From assembly GCA_009920765.1 (NCBI GenBank), contig RFZJ01000027.1, positions 1 to 43,375 of the forward strand: a stretch of 43,375 nucleotides of DNA. Reading direction: 5' to 3'. The DNA is from Planctomycetota bacterium (lineage in GTDB: Bacteria; Planctomycetota; Planctomycetia; Gemmatales; Gemmataceae). Both the position numbers and the translations under genes were made by a program. This document shows positions 26,451-34,608 of the stretch, one piece after another. Position 1 is the stretch's first letter. Each line of letters begins with the position of its first letter. The notes beneath the pieces are model-generated. The model made no database searches, was not told the DNA's origin, and was given only the letters and a program-made list of their open reading frames with translations.

Positions 26451-27391
26451 GTAAGTGGCCCCCGCATCTCTTTCCTTATCCGCGATTTTCTACCCCGCAA
26501 ATACTCGGATAAAACTTCGCCAAGAATTTCGTCTGTCCTTAGTAAAACATAGTCACTATCCAACTTTCTTAGTTCTTCGCGCAGGCTTGTACGCCACCGA
26601 TTAAGATTTTCAAGATAACTCTGCCTAAGGGAGACAGGATCTGCATCGAGTTGCGATTCCCCCTCCAGACCACGAAACAACGTTGGATCTTGAAAAGGAA
26701 AATCCATTTCCTGCGGATCCATCACATGAAAGGCAACAACTTCATGGCCCAGGTGGTTAAGATGTTTGATGCCTTCCATCAAGGCATCAAAATCGTCAAG
26801 AAAATCGCTGAATATAAACACCACGCCCTTCCGGGGCATTCGCTCACAAACCTCATGAAGCAATGGTGCGATGCTGGTTTTTCCGGTGGTGGGCCCCATG
26901 GAAAGTATTTCAAATATCGCCTCCAATTGCGACACCCTTCCCGAAGGAGACAATCTGCTTAAAACCTTGTCGTTGAATGTATAAAGCCCGATGGCATCAC
27001 CATCGTGCTGCAAAAGGTAGGCAAGAACGCTTGAAGCAATTGCAGCATGATCAAATTTAGAACGGAGTCCCAACTTGGTTTTCTGCCAAGGCACAGAACC
27101 AAAAGACATGGATTCGCTGCAATCCACCAGCATGGAGCAGGCAAGATTTGTCTCTTGCTCATATTGCTTGAGATAGAGTTTCTCGGTACGAGCAAGAACT
27201 TTCCAATCAAGCCTGCGAAGATCATCGCCCGCAGTGTATTCACGATGTTCAGCGAATTCGACTGAAAACCCACGCATGGGGCTGCGATGTTTACCCGAAA
27301 TAATACCTTGAACAACGGTTCTGGCTTCAAACTCGATAAGCCTTAGCCGGGCCAGCACATCAGCGTCAAGATATTTTCGATTATTGCTCAA
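26447..27391 (-). CDS. DUF58 domain protein (VWA-like MoxR partner)
   Basis: The 314-residue protein shows DUF58 hallmarks: FEARTVVQGIISGKHRSPMRG, FAEHREYTAGDDLRRLDWKV, LARTEKLYLKQYEQE, and a VWA-like strand LVDCSESMSFG with a MIDAS-type D-x-S-x-S. DUF58 proteins sit between MoxR ATPases and membrane VWA proteins and are thought to act as adaptors. The start is TTG at 27391, with GGGAG 6 bases upstream. It lies 15 bases after moxR, and its stop overlaps the start of the double-VWA gene, so all three are coupled. No membrane segment is visible, so a cytosolic or peripheral location is likely. Confidence 0.95.
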   Translation of the reverse strand: MSNNRKYLDADVLARLRLIEFEARTVVQGIISGKHRSPMRGFSVEFAEHREYTAGDDLRRLDWKVLARTEKLYLKQYEQETNLACSMLVDCSESMSFGSVPWQKTKLGLRSKFDHAAIASSVLAYLLQHDGDAIGLYTFNDKVLSRLSPSGRVSQLEAIFEILSMGPTTGKTSIAPLLHEVCERMPRKGVVFIFSDFLDDFDALMEGIKHLNHLGHEVVAFHVMDPQEMDFPFQDPTLFRGLEGESQLDADPVSLRQSYLENLNRWRTSLREELRKLDSDYVLLRTDEILGEVLSEYLRGRKSRIRKEMRGPLT

Positions 27392-27406
27392 TCCTAACTC
27401 CCGGGG

Positions 27407-28468
27407 TTAGATTTCCGCAAAAGGCACGGAGTCGATAAGTTTCTGAACTATTTTATCAGCGGTCATGCCATCAGATTCAGCATGATAATTTGTAATTATC
27501 CTGTGCCTGAGAATGGGAAGAGCAACCGCTTTGATATCTTCGCGGGAAACAAAAAACCGCCCGGCAAGTGCAGCCCGGGCCTTACCAGCCATCACCATGG
27601 ATTGCCCGGCCCTTGGCCCTGCACCCCAGGAAATATATTTGCGCACAAAATCAGGAACAGCAACTGCAGATTCTTTATCCCTTTCAGGCCTGCTCTTACG
27701 GACAATATCCATTGCATATTTGACAACATGAGGCGAGGCGGGAATTTTACACACTAGCTCTTGCATCCCCTGGATTTCGGTTTCGTCAAGTATCCGCTGA
27801 ACAAGATGCGTATTCCCTGAAGTCGTTCGGGAAATGATTTCAAGCTCCTCAGTTTCCGATGGATATCCTACTAAAATCATAAACATAAACCGATCCAATT
27901 GTGCTTCTGGAAGAGGATACGTACCCTCTTGTTCAATGGGGTTTTGTGTTGCAAGTACAAAAAAAGGTTTTGGTAGCACATGCCGTTGACCACCTACAGT
28001 AACTTGAAGTTCCTGCATGGCTTCAAGAAGAGCAGACTGGGTTTTAGGGGGAGTCCGGTTGATTTCATCAGCGAGAACAAGGTTGGCAAAAATTGGTCCA
28101 TTAATGAACCTAAAAACTCTTTCACCTGACGTCTTATTTTCTTGAAGAATTTCAGTTCCAGTAATATCAGAGGGCATTAAATCTGGAGTAAACTGAATTC
28201 GATTCGAATTAAGGCCCAGACTCGCAGCCAAAGTTTTTACAATCAGGGTTTTCGCCAACCCAGGCACACCCACCAAAAGACAATGCCCTTTTGCGAAGAG
28301 TGCCAACAGGAGTTGTTCAACCACCTCGGAATGGCCGACAATCACTTTGGAGATTTCTTCACGTATTTTAAGCCCAGCTTGCTGGATCTTTTTAAGACCT
28401 TCAAGATCGCTGGATTTTTCCTGCTCGCTTTCAAACAATATTTCAACCATGTTTTGTTCATCAGGCAC
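27407..28468 (-). CDS. moxR: MoxR-family AAA+ ATPase
   Basis: The 353-residue ATPase has Walker A GVPGLAKT, Walker B LVLADEINRTPPKTQSALLEAM, the sensor-type stretch FFVLATQNPIEQEGTYPLPEAQLDRF, and a C-terminal lid. It belongs to the MoxR (AAA_3) group, chaperone-like ATPases that work with VWA proteins in the assembly or activation of protein complexes. The frame begins at a GTG at 28468 with AAAGG about 11 bases upstream; an ATG at 28450 is an alternative. It heads the DUF58/VWA set, 78 bases after the propeller gene, and is expected to be cytosolic. Confidence 0.95.
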   Translation of the reverse strand: MPDEQNMVEILFESEQEKSSDLEGLKKIQQAGLKIREEISKVIVGHSEVVEQLLLALFAKGHCLLVGVPGLAKTLIVKTLAASLGLNSNRIQFTPDLMPSDITGTEILQENKTSGERVFRFINGPIFANLVLADEINRTPPKTQSALLEAMQELQVTVGGQRHVLPKPFFVLATQNPIEQEGTYPLPEAQLDRFMFMILVGYPSETEELEIISRTTSGNTHLVQRILDETEIQGMQELVCKIPASPHVVKYAMDIVRKSRPERDKESAVAVPDFVRKYISWGAGPRAGQSMVMAGKARAALAGRFFVSREDIKAVALPILRHRIITNYHAESDGMTADKIVQKLIDSVPFAEI

Positions 28469-28546
28469 AGCAACCAGACCTTTCTTGTAAATTCAAGGCA
28501 ATCTCGTGAAAGACTGTTTTAAACAAACTCAAATTTAGAAATCATT

Positions 28547-31500
28547 TCAGGGCTTTAGTGAATAAACATCCGAAGCCAAACCAACCAGTATCTCATTTTT
28601 ATCAGGCAAAACTATGGGGCAATGTAAGGCAGAAACTTCTTTAGAGAATGAAACTTCAGGAAAAAGAAGAAAAGCATTGCCAGATTTTAAAAACCACTGC
28701 GCTCCTCCAGCATAGGTTTCCAAAAAAACCTTCCTTTGCACATTACCGTTGGTTAGAAAATACAAAGGCATTCCATGTCCTTTGGGATAAATACCATCAG
28801 AACTCCAGTTCACAAACCAAGAGCCAACCTTCAAGGTAATTTTAGGACAAGATGGTGGGTTTACCCAAACAAGAATTTTTCCCTCATTCTGATTCATTTG
28901 CCAATCGCTGGTTAAATAATCAGAAGACAACTTAAAGTATTTGGTTTCCTGCTGGGTGCTTAAATTCCATGATTTAAAATGGCCTTCTGCAAACCCGTAA
29001 AGTTCATCCCCAAAAATACGCCACACATTAAGGTTTAAGTTTTTCTCAAATATCAAAAATGGCTTGTTTGAAACATGCCCTTCTTTTGTCAGATCAATAA
29101 AAAACAAAAAAGTTGCAGTATTACCTTCAACTCCAACAACAGCTTTATTATTAAAGAAAAAAATGGTTCCTGATTTCCCGGTTTTAAGGGATGCCGGTAT
29201 TAACGGAATTTTACTTATGCATTGAAATCCCTTTGAATCCAGGAGGCAAAGCTTACCATCCGAATTAAGTGCAAGAATGTTATCTCGAAAAAGCACCATG
29301 GTTTCCCATGGAGAATCATCTAGTCTGGGCACGCAATTGGACTGCGAAAAGCCCGAACCCACGAGCCAATAATTATTTTTACTATCCGGAATGATGCACG
29401 TATTCTGATTTATCGAAATGATTTTTTGCAAGACAAGATGATGGTTGGAAAAATCTTTTTCAAAAATTGGAAAATGCGATTCGAAAAGAACTTTTCCGTC
29501 TTTGGAATCGAGACAATAGATTTTCCAGGAACCATCATGGCAAAACATTTTTTCACCTGAAATCACAAATTCGAAGGGGTTCAAACTATTGCTTGCTGGT
29601 TTAAAGCGCCACAGTTCCAAACCCTTTTCCACATCAAACGCCACCGCTGATTTTTCAAACCCAAGTAATAAAATTCCTCCTTGCGTTTTCATCCACGTGC
29701 AAACTTCCTGCAATTTAGACTCCCAAAGCAAAGACCCATCTGAATTCCGAATAATCTTTAAATCATGAGATCGGGCAATTCCTGTAAAATTTAAAGTTTT
29801 GGCAACTAGAACCGCACCTTGCTCAAAAAAAGCCCCGGCACCAATCTGTCTTACAGACCACTTCATATCACCCATTTTTAAAACATTTCCAGTATTCTTC
29901 TCAACAGGCAATTTCACCTTATTTTCTTCATTCCGCTTCACCTGGGGCCCTGAAATCACTGCATCCTGCTTTCTAGATATGTCACTATCGGTTCCTGGAT
30001 ACATACGGATCGCATTACGATCGATACTCAACAAAAAATCATCGAAGAGAAAAAGGTTGCCGGGTTGTAAGCGATGAAATAAGGAAAGATCTGCAGCGGG
30101 CAGTCCAGTTTTCATGTCAACAACAAATACACCCTTGACTGTGGGCCAGATATAATTATTACCAAGAATAAAACCTCTTCCCGCAGAAGGCAGGTTACTG
30201 CCATCGGCGGGGATCCTCCAACCATGATTATCCAAACCATTGGTGGAATTTAAAGCCCGCAACCCATTGTCTGTGCCTAGTAACAAAACACCATCTTTGA
30301 CCGCTATCAATTGGTTGACATTCTCAACATCTCGAGTCCAAAAAAGCGCTCCACTGGCACTGTCCAAGGCCTGCACGACTTTGTTTCTTGAATTCAAATG
30401 ATAAAGAGTAGCTTCATGAAAAATAAGACGAAGCGGCGTTGGCGTTTTTACCCCAAGAGCATTTTCATTGGGTACAACCGACCTTATCCAAACGGGTTTG
30501 CCAGTCTTTTGGTCCACCGCCGTTACCGCACCACCTCTGCTGGATGCAACCACAAGATTGGCTGCCAGGGTCAAAAATGCCTGCTTGCTCTCGCCCAAAT
30601 GAACCGAGGTAGTTTCAGCAGCGACTTCACAGGCCCAGAGCAAATCTGACACACCTGCATTAAGATTATAACAAAGAAGTTTAAGCCCCTCCCTACCATT
30701 AACCTTTTGGCTTGCAAGAACAAACACCCTTCCTTCGTGAACCAATGGGTCACTTTCAATTCTGCTGCTTTCACCCAAGGAAAGCTTAGTTTCCCAAAGC
30801 AGGTGGGTCTCATCGGGATTAACTTCCAGACAAGCAAGAAAGCTTTCGCAGTCCGGTGTTTCCAGTGGCATAGGGGCGATGATTCTTTCCTTGTTTTTAA
30901 CAGGTTTATCAAGGGTTACCAGAACCTTGTTAGGAGGGCAAAAGCTAAGGCCCATGCTTCGCCCCATAATTAACTGCTGGCTTAAAATATCTTTTGGTCC
31001 ACCTCCTTTAGGTTCATACAAGATACTTTTGGCACCAGAAACCAAATCAAAAGAAAACAATCTAAACCCATCTTGAAATAGTATGCGTGAACCAACCCGT
31101 AATGGATGGCATGGAAGATCAGCAGATTTTTGTGGAGCCAGTAAATTTTTTGAAGAAACAGCACCGGGATCTTCATCTTCGACAAATGAAATAGATGTTT
31201 TCCAAATTGGCAGTTTGGCGCACCAATTTCCCAGTTGATGCACAGTTGGGCCCTGCGGAACTATTGGGTTTCGTTGATTATTTACAGCGTAGGTATTCCA
31301 GTAGGTATCATTTACTCGAAATGATTTAGATTGAGAAAGATCTTCAAGCATTTTAACGAAATTACCTTTTTTTGATGCAAGGATCCCCTCCTCTTTAGGA
31401 AAATCAGATGCAAATTGATCAAATCTTTCCTTTGCAATTTTCCCTGAACCATCTCTTATAAGTGAACTTGCAACCAGTCTGGCTCGAAGCAATGGAAGTT

Positions 31501-32047
31501 GCTCAAAAAAAATAGGTTTATCAAGATTCGATTTTTGCTGCGCTTCCAAAAATAGAGCAAGGGGCAGGCTCCACCAATATTCAGCTTCCTCAATCTTCGA
31601 TTGTTCAAAGGCCCTGTCGCCCAGCAAAAGACAAGCATCAACCCCACTTTTACAGAAAAGTCCGGTCCGAACAATTTCATATAGCCCATTAAAATCTTTT
31701 TGAGTTTTAGCAAATTCGAACTGTTTTTTAAAATTCGTCTCTTGTTTTTTGAATTCCTGCGAAGTCTTATCACTACCAACAAGCAACACCTGACAAACCC
31801 ACGATGCGCAAATTAGATGATTTTTTGTATTCATCACCATTGCGTCGGGATTTGTTTCAATAATTTTAAAGAGGTTTTCCTGAGACAATTTTGCATCTTT
31901 GCCAGACAGACTTCCTGCCAACTGAGTTATTTTTAAAGTTAACTCTTTATCTGGTTGAATTGATTGTTGGGCAAAAAGGCAACAATTAAACAATCCTACA
32001 ACGAGGATTATTAGAACCCGGGTTGCAATACCAAGGCTTTTAAGCAT
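28547..32047 (-). CDS. Exported PQQ-like beta-propeller repeat protein
   Basis: The 1166-residue protein has a signal peptide (VLIILVVGLFNCCLFAQQS). An N-terminal helical part of about 300 residues (possibly TPR-like) is followed by a long beta-propeller region with PQQ-type blades: VTAVDQKTGKPVWIRSV, VQALDSASGALFWTRDV, VFVVDMKTGLPAADLSL, and AFDVEKGLELWRFKP. Such propellers in planctomycetes usually do not bind PQQ and act as periplasmic interaction platforms. It lies 78 bases upstream of moxR in the same direction and may be the first gene of that transcript. An AGG stands 9 bases before the ATG. It is divergent from the cox operon. Confidence 0.85.
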   Translation of the reverse strand: MLKSLGIATRVLIILVVGLFNCCLFAQQSIQPDKELTLKITQLAGSLSGKDAKLSQENLFKIIETNPDAMVMNTKNHLICASWVCQVLLVGSDKTSQEFKKQETNFKKQFEFAKTQKDFNGLYEIVRTGLFCKSGVDACLLLGDRAFEQSKIEEAEYWWSLPLALFLEAQQKSNLDKPIFFEQLPLLRARLVASSLIRDGSGKIAKERFDQFASDFPKEEGILASKKGNFVKMLEDLSQSKSFRVNDTYWNTYAVNNQRNPIVPQGPTVHQLGNWCAKLPIWKTSISFVEDEDPGAVSSKNLLAPQKSADLPCHPLRVGSRILFQDGFRLFSFDLVSGAKSILYEPKGGGPKDILSQQLIMGRSMGLSFCPPNKVLVTLDKPVKNKERIIAPMPLETPDCESFLACLEVNPDETHLLWETKLSLGESSRIESDPLVHEGRVFVLASQKVNGREGLKLLCYNLNAGVSDLLWACEVAAETTSVHLGESKQAFLTLAANLVVASSRGGAVTAVDQKTGKPVWIRSVVPNENALGVKTPTPLRLIFHEATLYHLNSRNKVVQALDSASGALFWTRDVENVNQLIAVKDGVLLLGTDNGLRALNSTNGLDNHGWRIPADGSNLPSAGRGFILGNNYIWPTVKGVFVVDMKTGLPAADLSLFHRLQPGNLFLFDDFLLSIDRNAIRMYPGTDSDISRKQDAVISGPQVKRNEENKVKLPVEKNTGNVLKMGDMKWSVRQIGAGAFFEQGAVLVAKTLNFTGIARSHDLKIIRNSDGSLLWESKLQEVCTWMKTQGGILLLGFEKSAVAFDVEKGLELWRFKPASNSLNPFEFVISGEKMFCHDGSWKIYCLDSKDGKVLFESHFPIFEKDFSNHHLVLQKIISINQNTCIIPDSKNNYWLVGSGFSQSNCVPRLDDSPWETMVLFRDNILALNSDGKLCLLDSKGFQCISKIPLIPASLKTGKSGTIFFFNNKAVVGVEGNTATFLFFIDLTKEGHVSNKPFLIFEKNLNLNVWRIFGDELYGFAEGHFKSWNLSTQQETKYFKLSSDYLTSDWQMNQNEGKILVWVNPPSCPKITLKVGSWFVNWSSDGIYPKGHGMPLYFLTNGNVQRKVFLETYAGGAQWFLKSGNAFLLFPEVSFSKEVSALHCPIVLPDKNEILVGLASDVYSLKP

Positions 32048-32155
32048 TAATTAGAACCTCATAAATATTAATGCTTTATGCTACCAAGTCGTAAGCAGGA
32101 TAAAAGTTTAAATGTTTCGACTTTGAAAAAACAAATCAGCTCGACTAAGCCCATT

Positions 32156-32171
32156 TTCTTAATTTTAAGAA
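32156..32171. promoter_or_regulatory. Inverted repeat in the propeller/cytochrome c intergenic region
   Basis: TTCTTAA and TTAAGAA (7-bp arms, 2-base spacer) form a dyad in the 324-base divergent spacer 32048-32371. The spacer is AT-rich and holds no gene. It could be an operator for either side; AT-richness makes chance occurrence possible. Confidence 0.25.
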
Positions 32172-32288
32172 TCTTTATCAAAAACTTCTTAACATTAGGA
32201 CTACACAAGTTTTTTCCGCATTTCTTCTCCCATCTTTTGCAATTGTAAATAAAATGTTAGTTGGCATTAGTTTTGCTCGGTTTACTAT

Positions 32289-32312
32289 TTAATCGATTAA
32301 TTTGAATCGATT
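32289..32312. promoter_or_regulatory. Two ATCGAT-centred palindromes before the cox operon
   Basis: TTAATCGATTAA (32289-32300, perfect 12-bp palindrome) is followed by AATCGATT (32305-32312), 14 bp centre to centre. They lie 60-80 bases before the preferred start of the cytochrome c gene, where a regulator of the oxidase operon could bind. No regulator gene is visible in the window. Confidence 0.35.
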
Positions 32313-32371
32313 AAATGTTAAAGTGCTTTGATTGCATTGGTTTCCATCAGCATTTAAGGATTGCCGAAGTT

Positions 32372-33676
32372 ATGGCAAAGTGTTCCGCAAGTTTGATTCC
32401 TGCACTCCCCAAGTTATTTGGGATTATGATGCTTTCTCTTGTAGTTTGCATGATCTCGACCCTGGGTTGCAGCAACAATAATGACACCTACCCTGACGAT
32501 GTAGTCTACCCGTTCCGTGCAGATTTGATAGTTGACGAGGTTCCAAAACTAACCCGTGATCGCCTTCCGGGGCCGGGCCAATTAGATAAAGCCATCGCTC
32601 AAATTAAAGAACTAGGTGGAAAAACCTTTAATCCGAAAGACCTTCCAGAAAACCTTCGGACGGAATTAGATAACGAACTGCAACTAACTTTTGGCTCACC
32701 CTACAATCCAACCGTTGGAATATCAACACATACCGAAATCACCTCACTTGCTAAAGCTTTGAAACTCGATAACGAAACCCTTGCAGCTGGAAGCAAGCTA
32801 TACCGTAGGAATTGTTTGCATTGTCATGGGCTGGCAGGAGATGGTCGGGGCCCCACAGGCCCTTGGGTCAGCCCCCACCCTAGAGATTTCAGGCAGGGGA
32901 AATTCAAATTTATTTCCTCCAATGCAAGTGGGAACAAAATAAAGCCTCGCAGGGAAGATATCCTTCGTAGCCTTAAAGCTGGTATCGAGGGAACTTCAAT
33001 GCCTGCATTTGGCTTGTTGGGTGATCAGGCGCTTGAACAATTAACCAGCTATGTATTTCATCTATCTTTAAGAGGTGAAGTGGAATTTGAAACAACTCGA
33101 ACCCTGCTAAAAAAGAAAAATGTTGTAAGCGAGCTTTTTGAACTACTTCCTGATGAAGAGCCCGCCAAAGAAACCGTGCAGGAATTCGTAAAGCTTTATC
33201 TAAAAGACCTCCTTAAGGCTTATCAAAAAGCTGATGCGAAAGGAATTGAGCCTGCCTCATATCCAAACTTTTCTGATGCAGAGATGCTTGAATCCGTTAA
33301 GCGGGGATTCCACCTTTTTAGCAGCAGCTCATCAGATGCTTTTGGATGCGTAAGTTGCCATCAGGATTACGGGCGACAAACTTTGTACCAATACGATGAT
33401 TGGGGTACCTTGGTGAGGCCATCGAACCTTACGCTATCGATATATCGGGGCGGCAGAAGGCCCATGGATTTATATTGGCGCATAAAGAAAGGAATTCCCC
33501 CCTCAAAAATGCCGGCTGTTACAGTTCCCGCAAATGAAGAGAGCCAAAAAATATGGGATCTTGTAAACTTCATCGAATCTCTACCCTTCCCTGGGTTATT
33601 GCCCGATGAAGTTCGTTCTAAAGTTTATGGCCAGGAAGCCCGCGGGGTTGCGGTTCTTCCCGAAAACAAAAAGTAA
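32372..33676 (+). CDS. Diheme cytochrome c lipoprotein of the oxidase operon
   Basis: From ATG 32372 the product has 434 residues. A lipoprotein signal ends in MISTLGC (lipobox Cys33), and two c-type heme sites follow: CLHCH at residues 148-152 (followed by GLAGDGRGPTGPWVSPHPRDF) and CVSCH at 326-330. Candidate axial Met residues lie in TSMPAFG and PSKMPAV. ATG 32315 is also in frame but has the ATCGAT palindromes where its SD should be; ATG 32372 has AAGGA 11 bases upstream and places the signal peptide correctly. It is the first gene before coxB (20 bases) and probably delivers electrons to the CuA site, since coxB lacks a fused cytochrome domain. Confidence 0.85.
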   Translation: MAKCSASLIPALPKLFGIMMLSLVVCMISTLGCSNNNDTYPDDVVYPFRADLIVDEVPKLTRDRLPGPGQLDKAIAQIKELGGKTFNPKDLPENLRTELDNELQLTFGSPYNPTVGISTHTEITSLAKALKLDNETLAAGSKLYRRNCLHCHGLAGDGRGPTGPWVSPHPRDFRQGKFKFISSNASGNKIKPRREDILRSLKAGIEGTSMPAFGLLGDQALEQLTSYVFHLSLRGEVEFETTRTLLKKKNVVSELFELLPDEEPAKETVQEFVKLYLKDLLKAYQKADAKGIEPASYPNFSDAEMLESVKRGFHLFSSSSSDAFGCVSCHQDYGRQTLYQYDDWGTLVRPSNLTLSIYRGGRRPMDLYWRIKKGIPPSKMPAVTVPANEESQKIWDLVNFIESLPFPGLLPDEVRSKVYGQEARGVAVLPENKK

Positions 33677-33696
33677 CATTAGCAGGAGCAAATTAA

Positions 33697-34608
33697 GTGC
33701 ATAGATGCTGGGGCCTATTATTTGCAGCAGTCAACCTTGCAGCAATCGGGTTATTTGTAGTTTCCCCCGCCATGGGTTGGTGGTTACCCAGGAATATTGC
33801 CAGTTATGGTGCGGATATTGACCACTTGTTTTACCTCATTCTGGTTGCAACCGGATTCTTCTTTGTTATTACTCAAGGTACGCTTGTTTACTGCATGTTT
33901 CGTTTTAATGCCAAAGACGGTGTTAAGTCAAAAAACATTCATGGCAACACCAAGCTTGAAATTATCTGGACTGCGATTCCAGCCATTATTCTTATTTACC
34001 TAGGCTTTGCCCAAACACCTACTTGGGCAAAAATGAAGTATATCGAAATCGATACTTGGTTTCCCGTAAAGTACAAAGGCACCAACATTGAATCTGACCT
34101 GCATGTAACCGTTCTGGGCAGGCAATGGGAATGGCGCATGCGTTATCCACAGGGAAACATTCCCGCAGATCCCCAAGCCTGGGCCGATCTTGGAAACCTT
34201 AACGATCTTCATGCCGTTAATGAGCTTCATGCATGGAAAGATGCCCGGGTCAAGATCCATTTAAAAACCCAGGATGTAATCCATAGTTTTTTTCTGCCCA
34301 ATTTAAGGCTAAAACAGGATGCTCTTCCGGGAAAAATCATGCCCATGTGGTTCCAACCCATCGAAGCAAACGTTCGATTCAATCCCAAAACAAGGATGCT
34401 TGAAGAACTCAACCCTTCTTCCACATGGGAAATCGCCTGTGCGGAACTGTGTGGAGGCAACCACTACCGCATGAGGGGAAAACTTTTCGTCCATGAGTCT
34501 AAACAAGATTATGAACGATGGTTTGCTGATGCACTGAAAAACCAACGCCTGCACGAATCGCCTCGCGTGCAACCCGTCGTCGCAGCGGGCAACGGAGGCA
34601 ACCCATGA
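33697..34608 (+). CDS. coxB: Cytochrome c oxidase subunit II
   Basis: The 303-residue subunit has two N-terminal membrane helices (about residues 5-25 and 45-70, with a third hydrophobic stretch near 90-105) and a cupredoxin domain. The CuA ligands are intact: His196 in VIHSFFLPNLRLKQDALPG, then Cys248, Cys252, His256 and Met259 in CAELCGGNHYRM, with the bridging Glu in AEL. There is no cytochrome c fusion. The start is GTG at 33697 with AGGAG 8 bases before. Its stop overlaps the coxA start as ATGA. Confidence 0.95.
   Translation: MHRCWGLLFAAVNLAAIGLFVVSPAMGWWLPRNIASYGADIDHLFYLILVATGFFFVITQGTLVYCMFRFNAKDGVKSKNIHGNTKLEIIWTAIPAIILIYLGFAQTPTWAKMKYIEIDTWFPVKYKGTNIESDLHVTVLGRQWEWRMRYPQGNIPADPQAWADLGNLNDLHAVNELHAWKDARVKIHLKTQDVIHSFFLPNLRLKQDALPGKIMPMWFQPIEANVRFNPKTRMLEELNPSSTWEIACAELCGGNHYRMRGKLFVHESKQDYERWFADALKNQRLHESPRVQPVVAAGNGGNP

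Noticed and set aside
26447..28468. Calling this the Bacteroides-type bat aerotolerance operon
   Set aside because: MoxR, DUF58 and a BatA-like N-terminus are shared, but the batB-batE order is absent and the partners differ, so the function should not be carried over.
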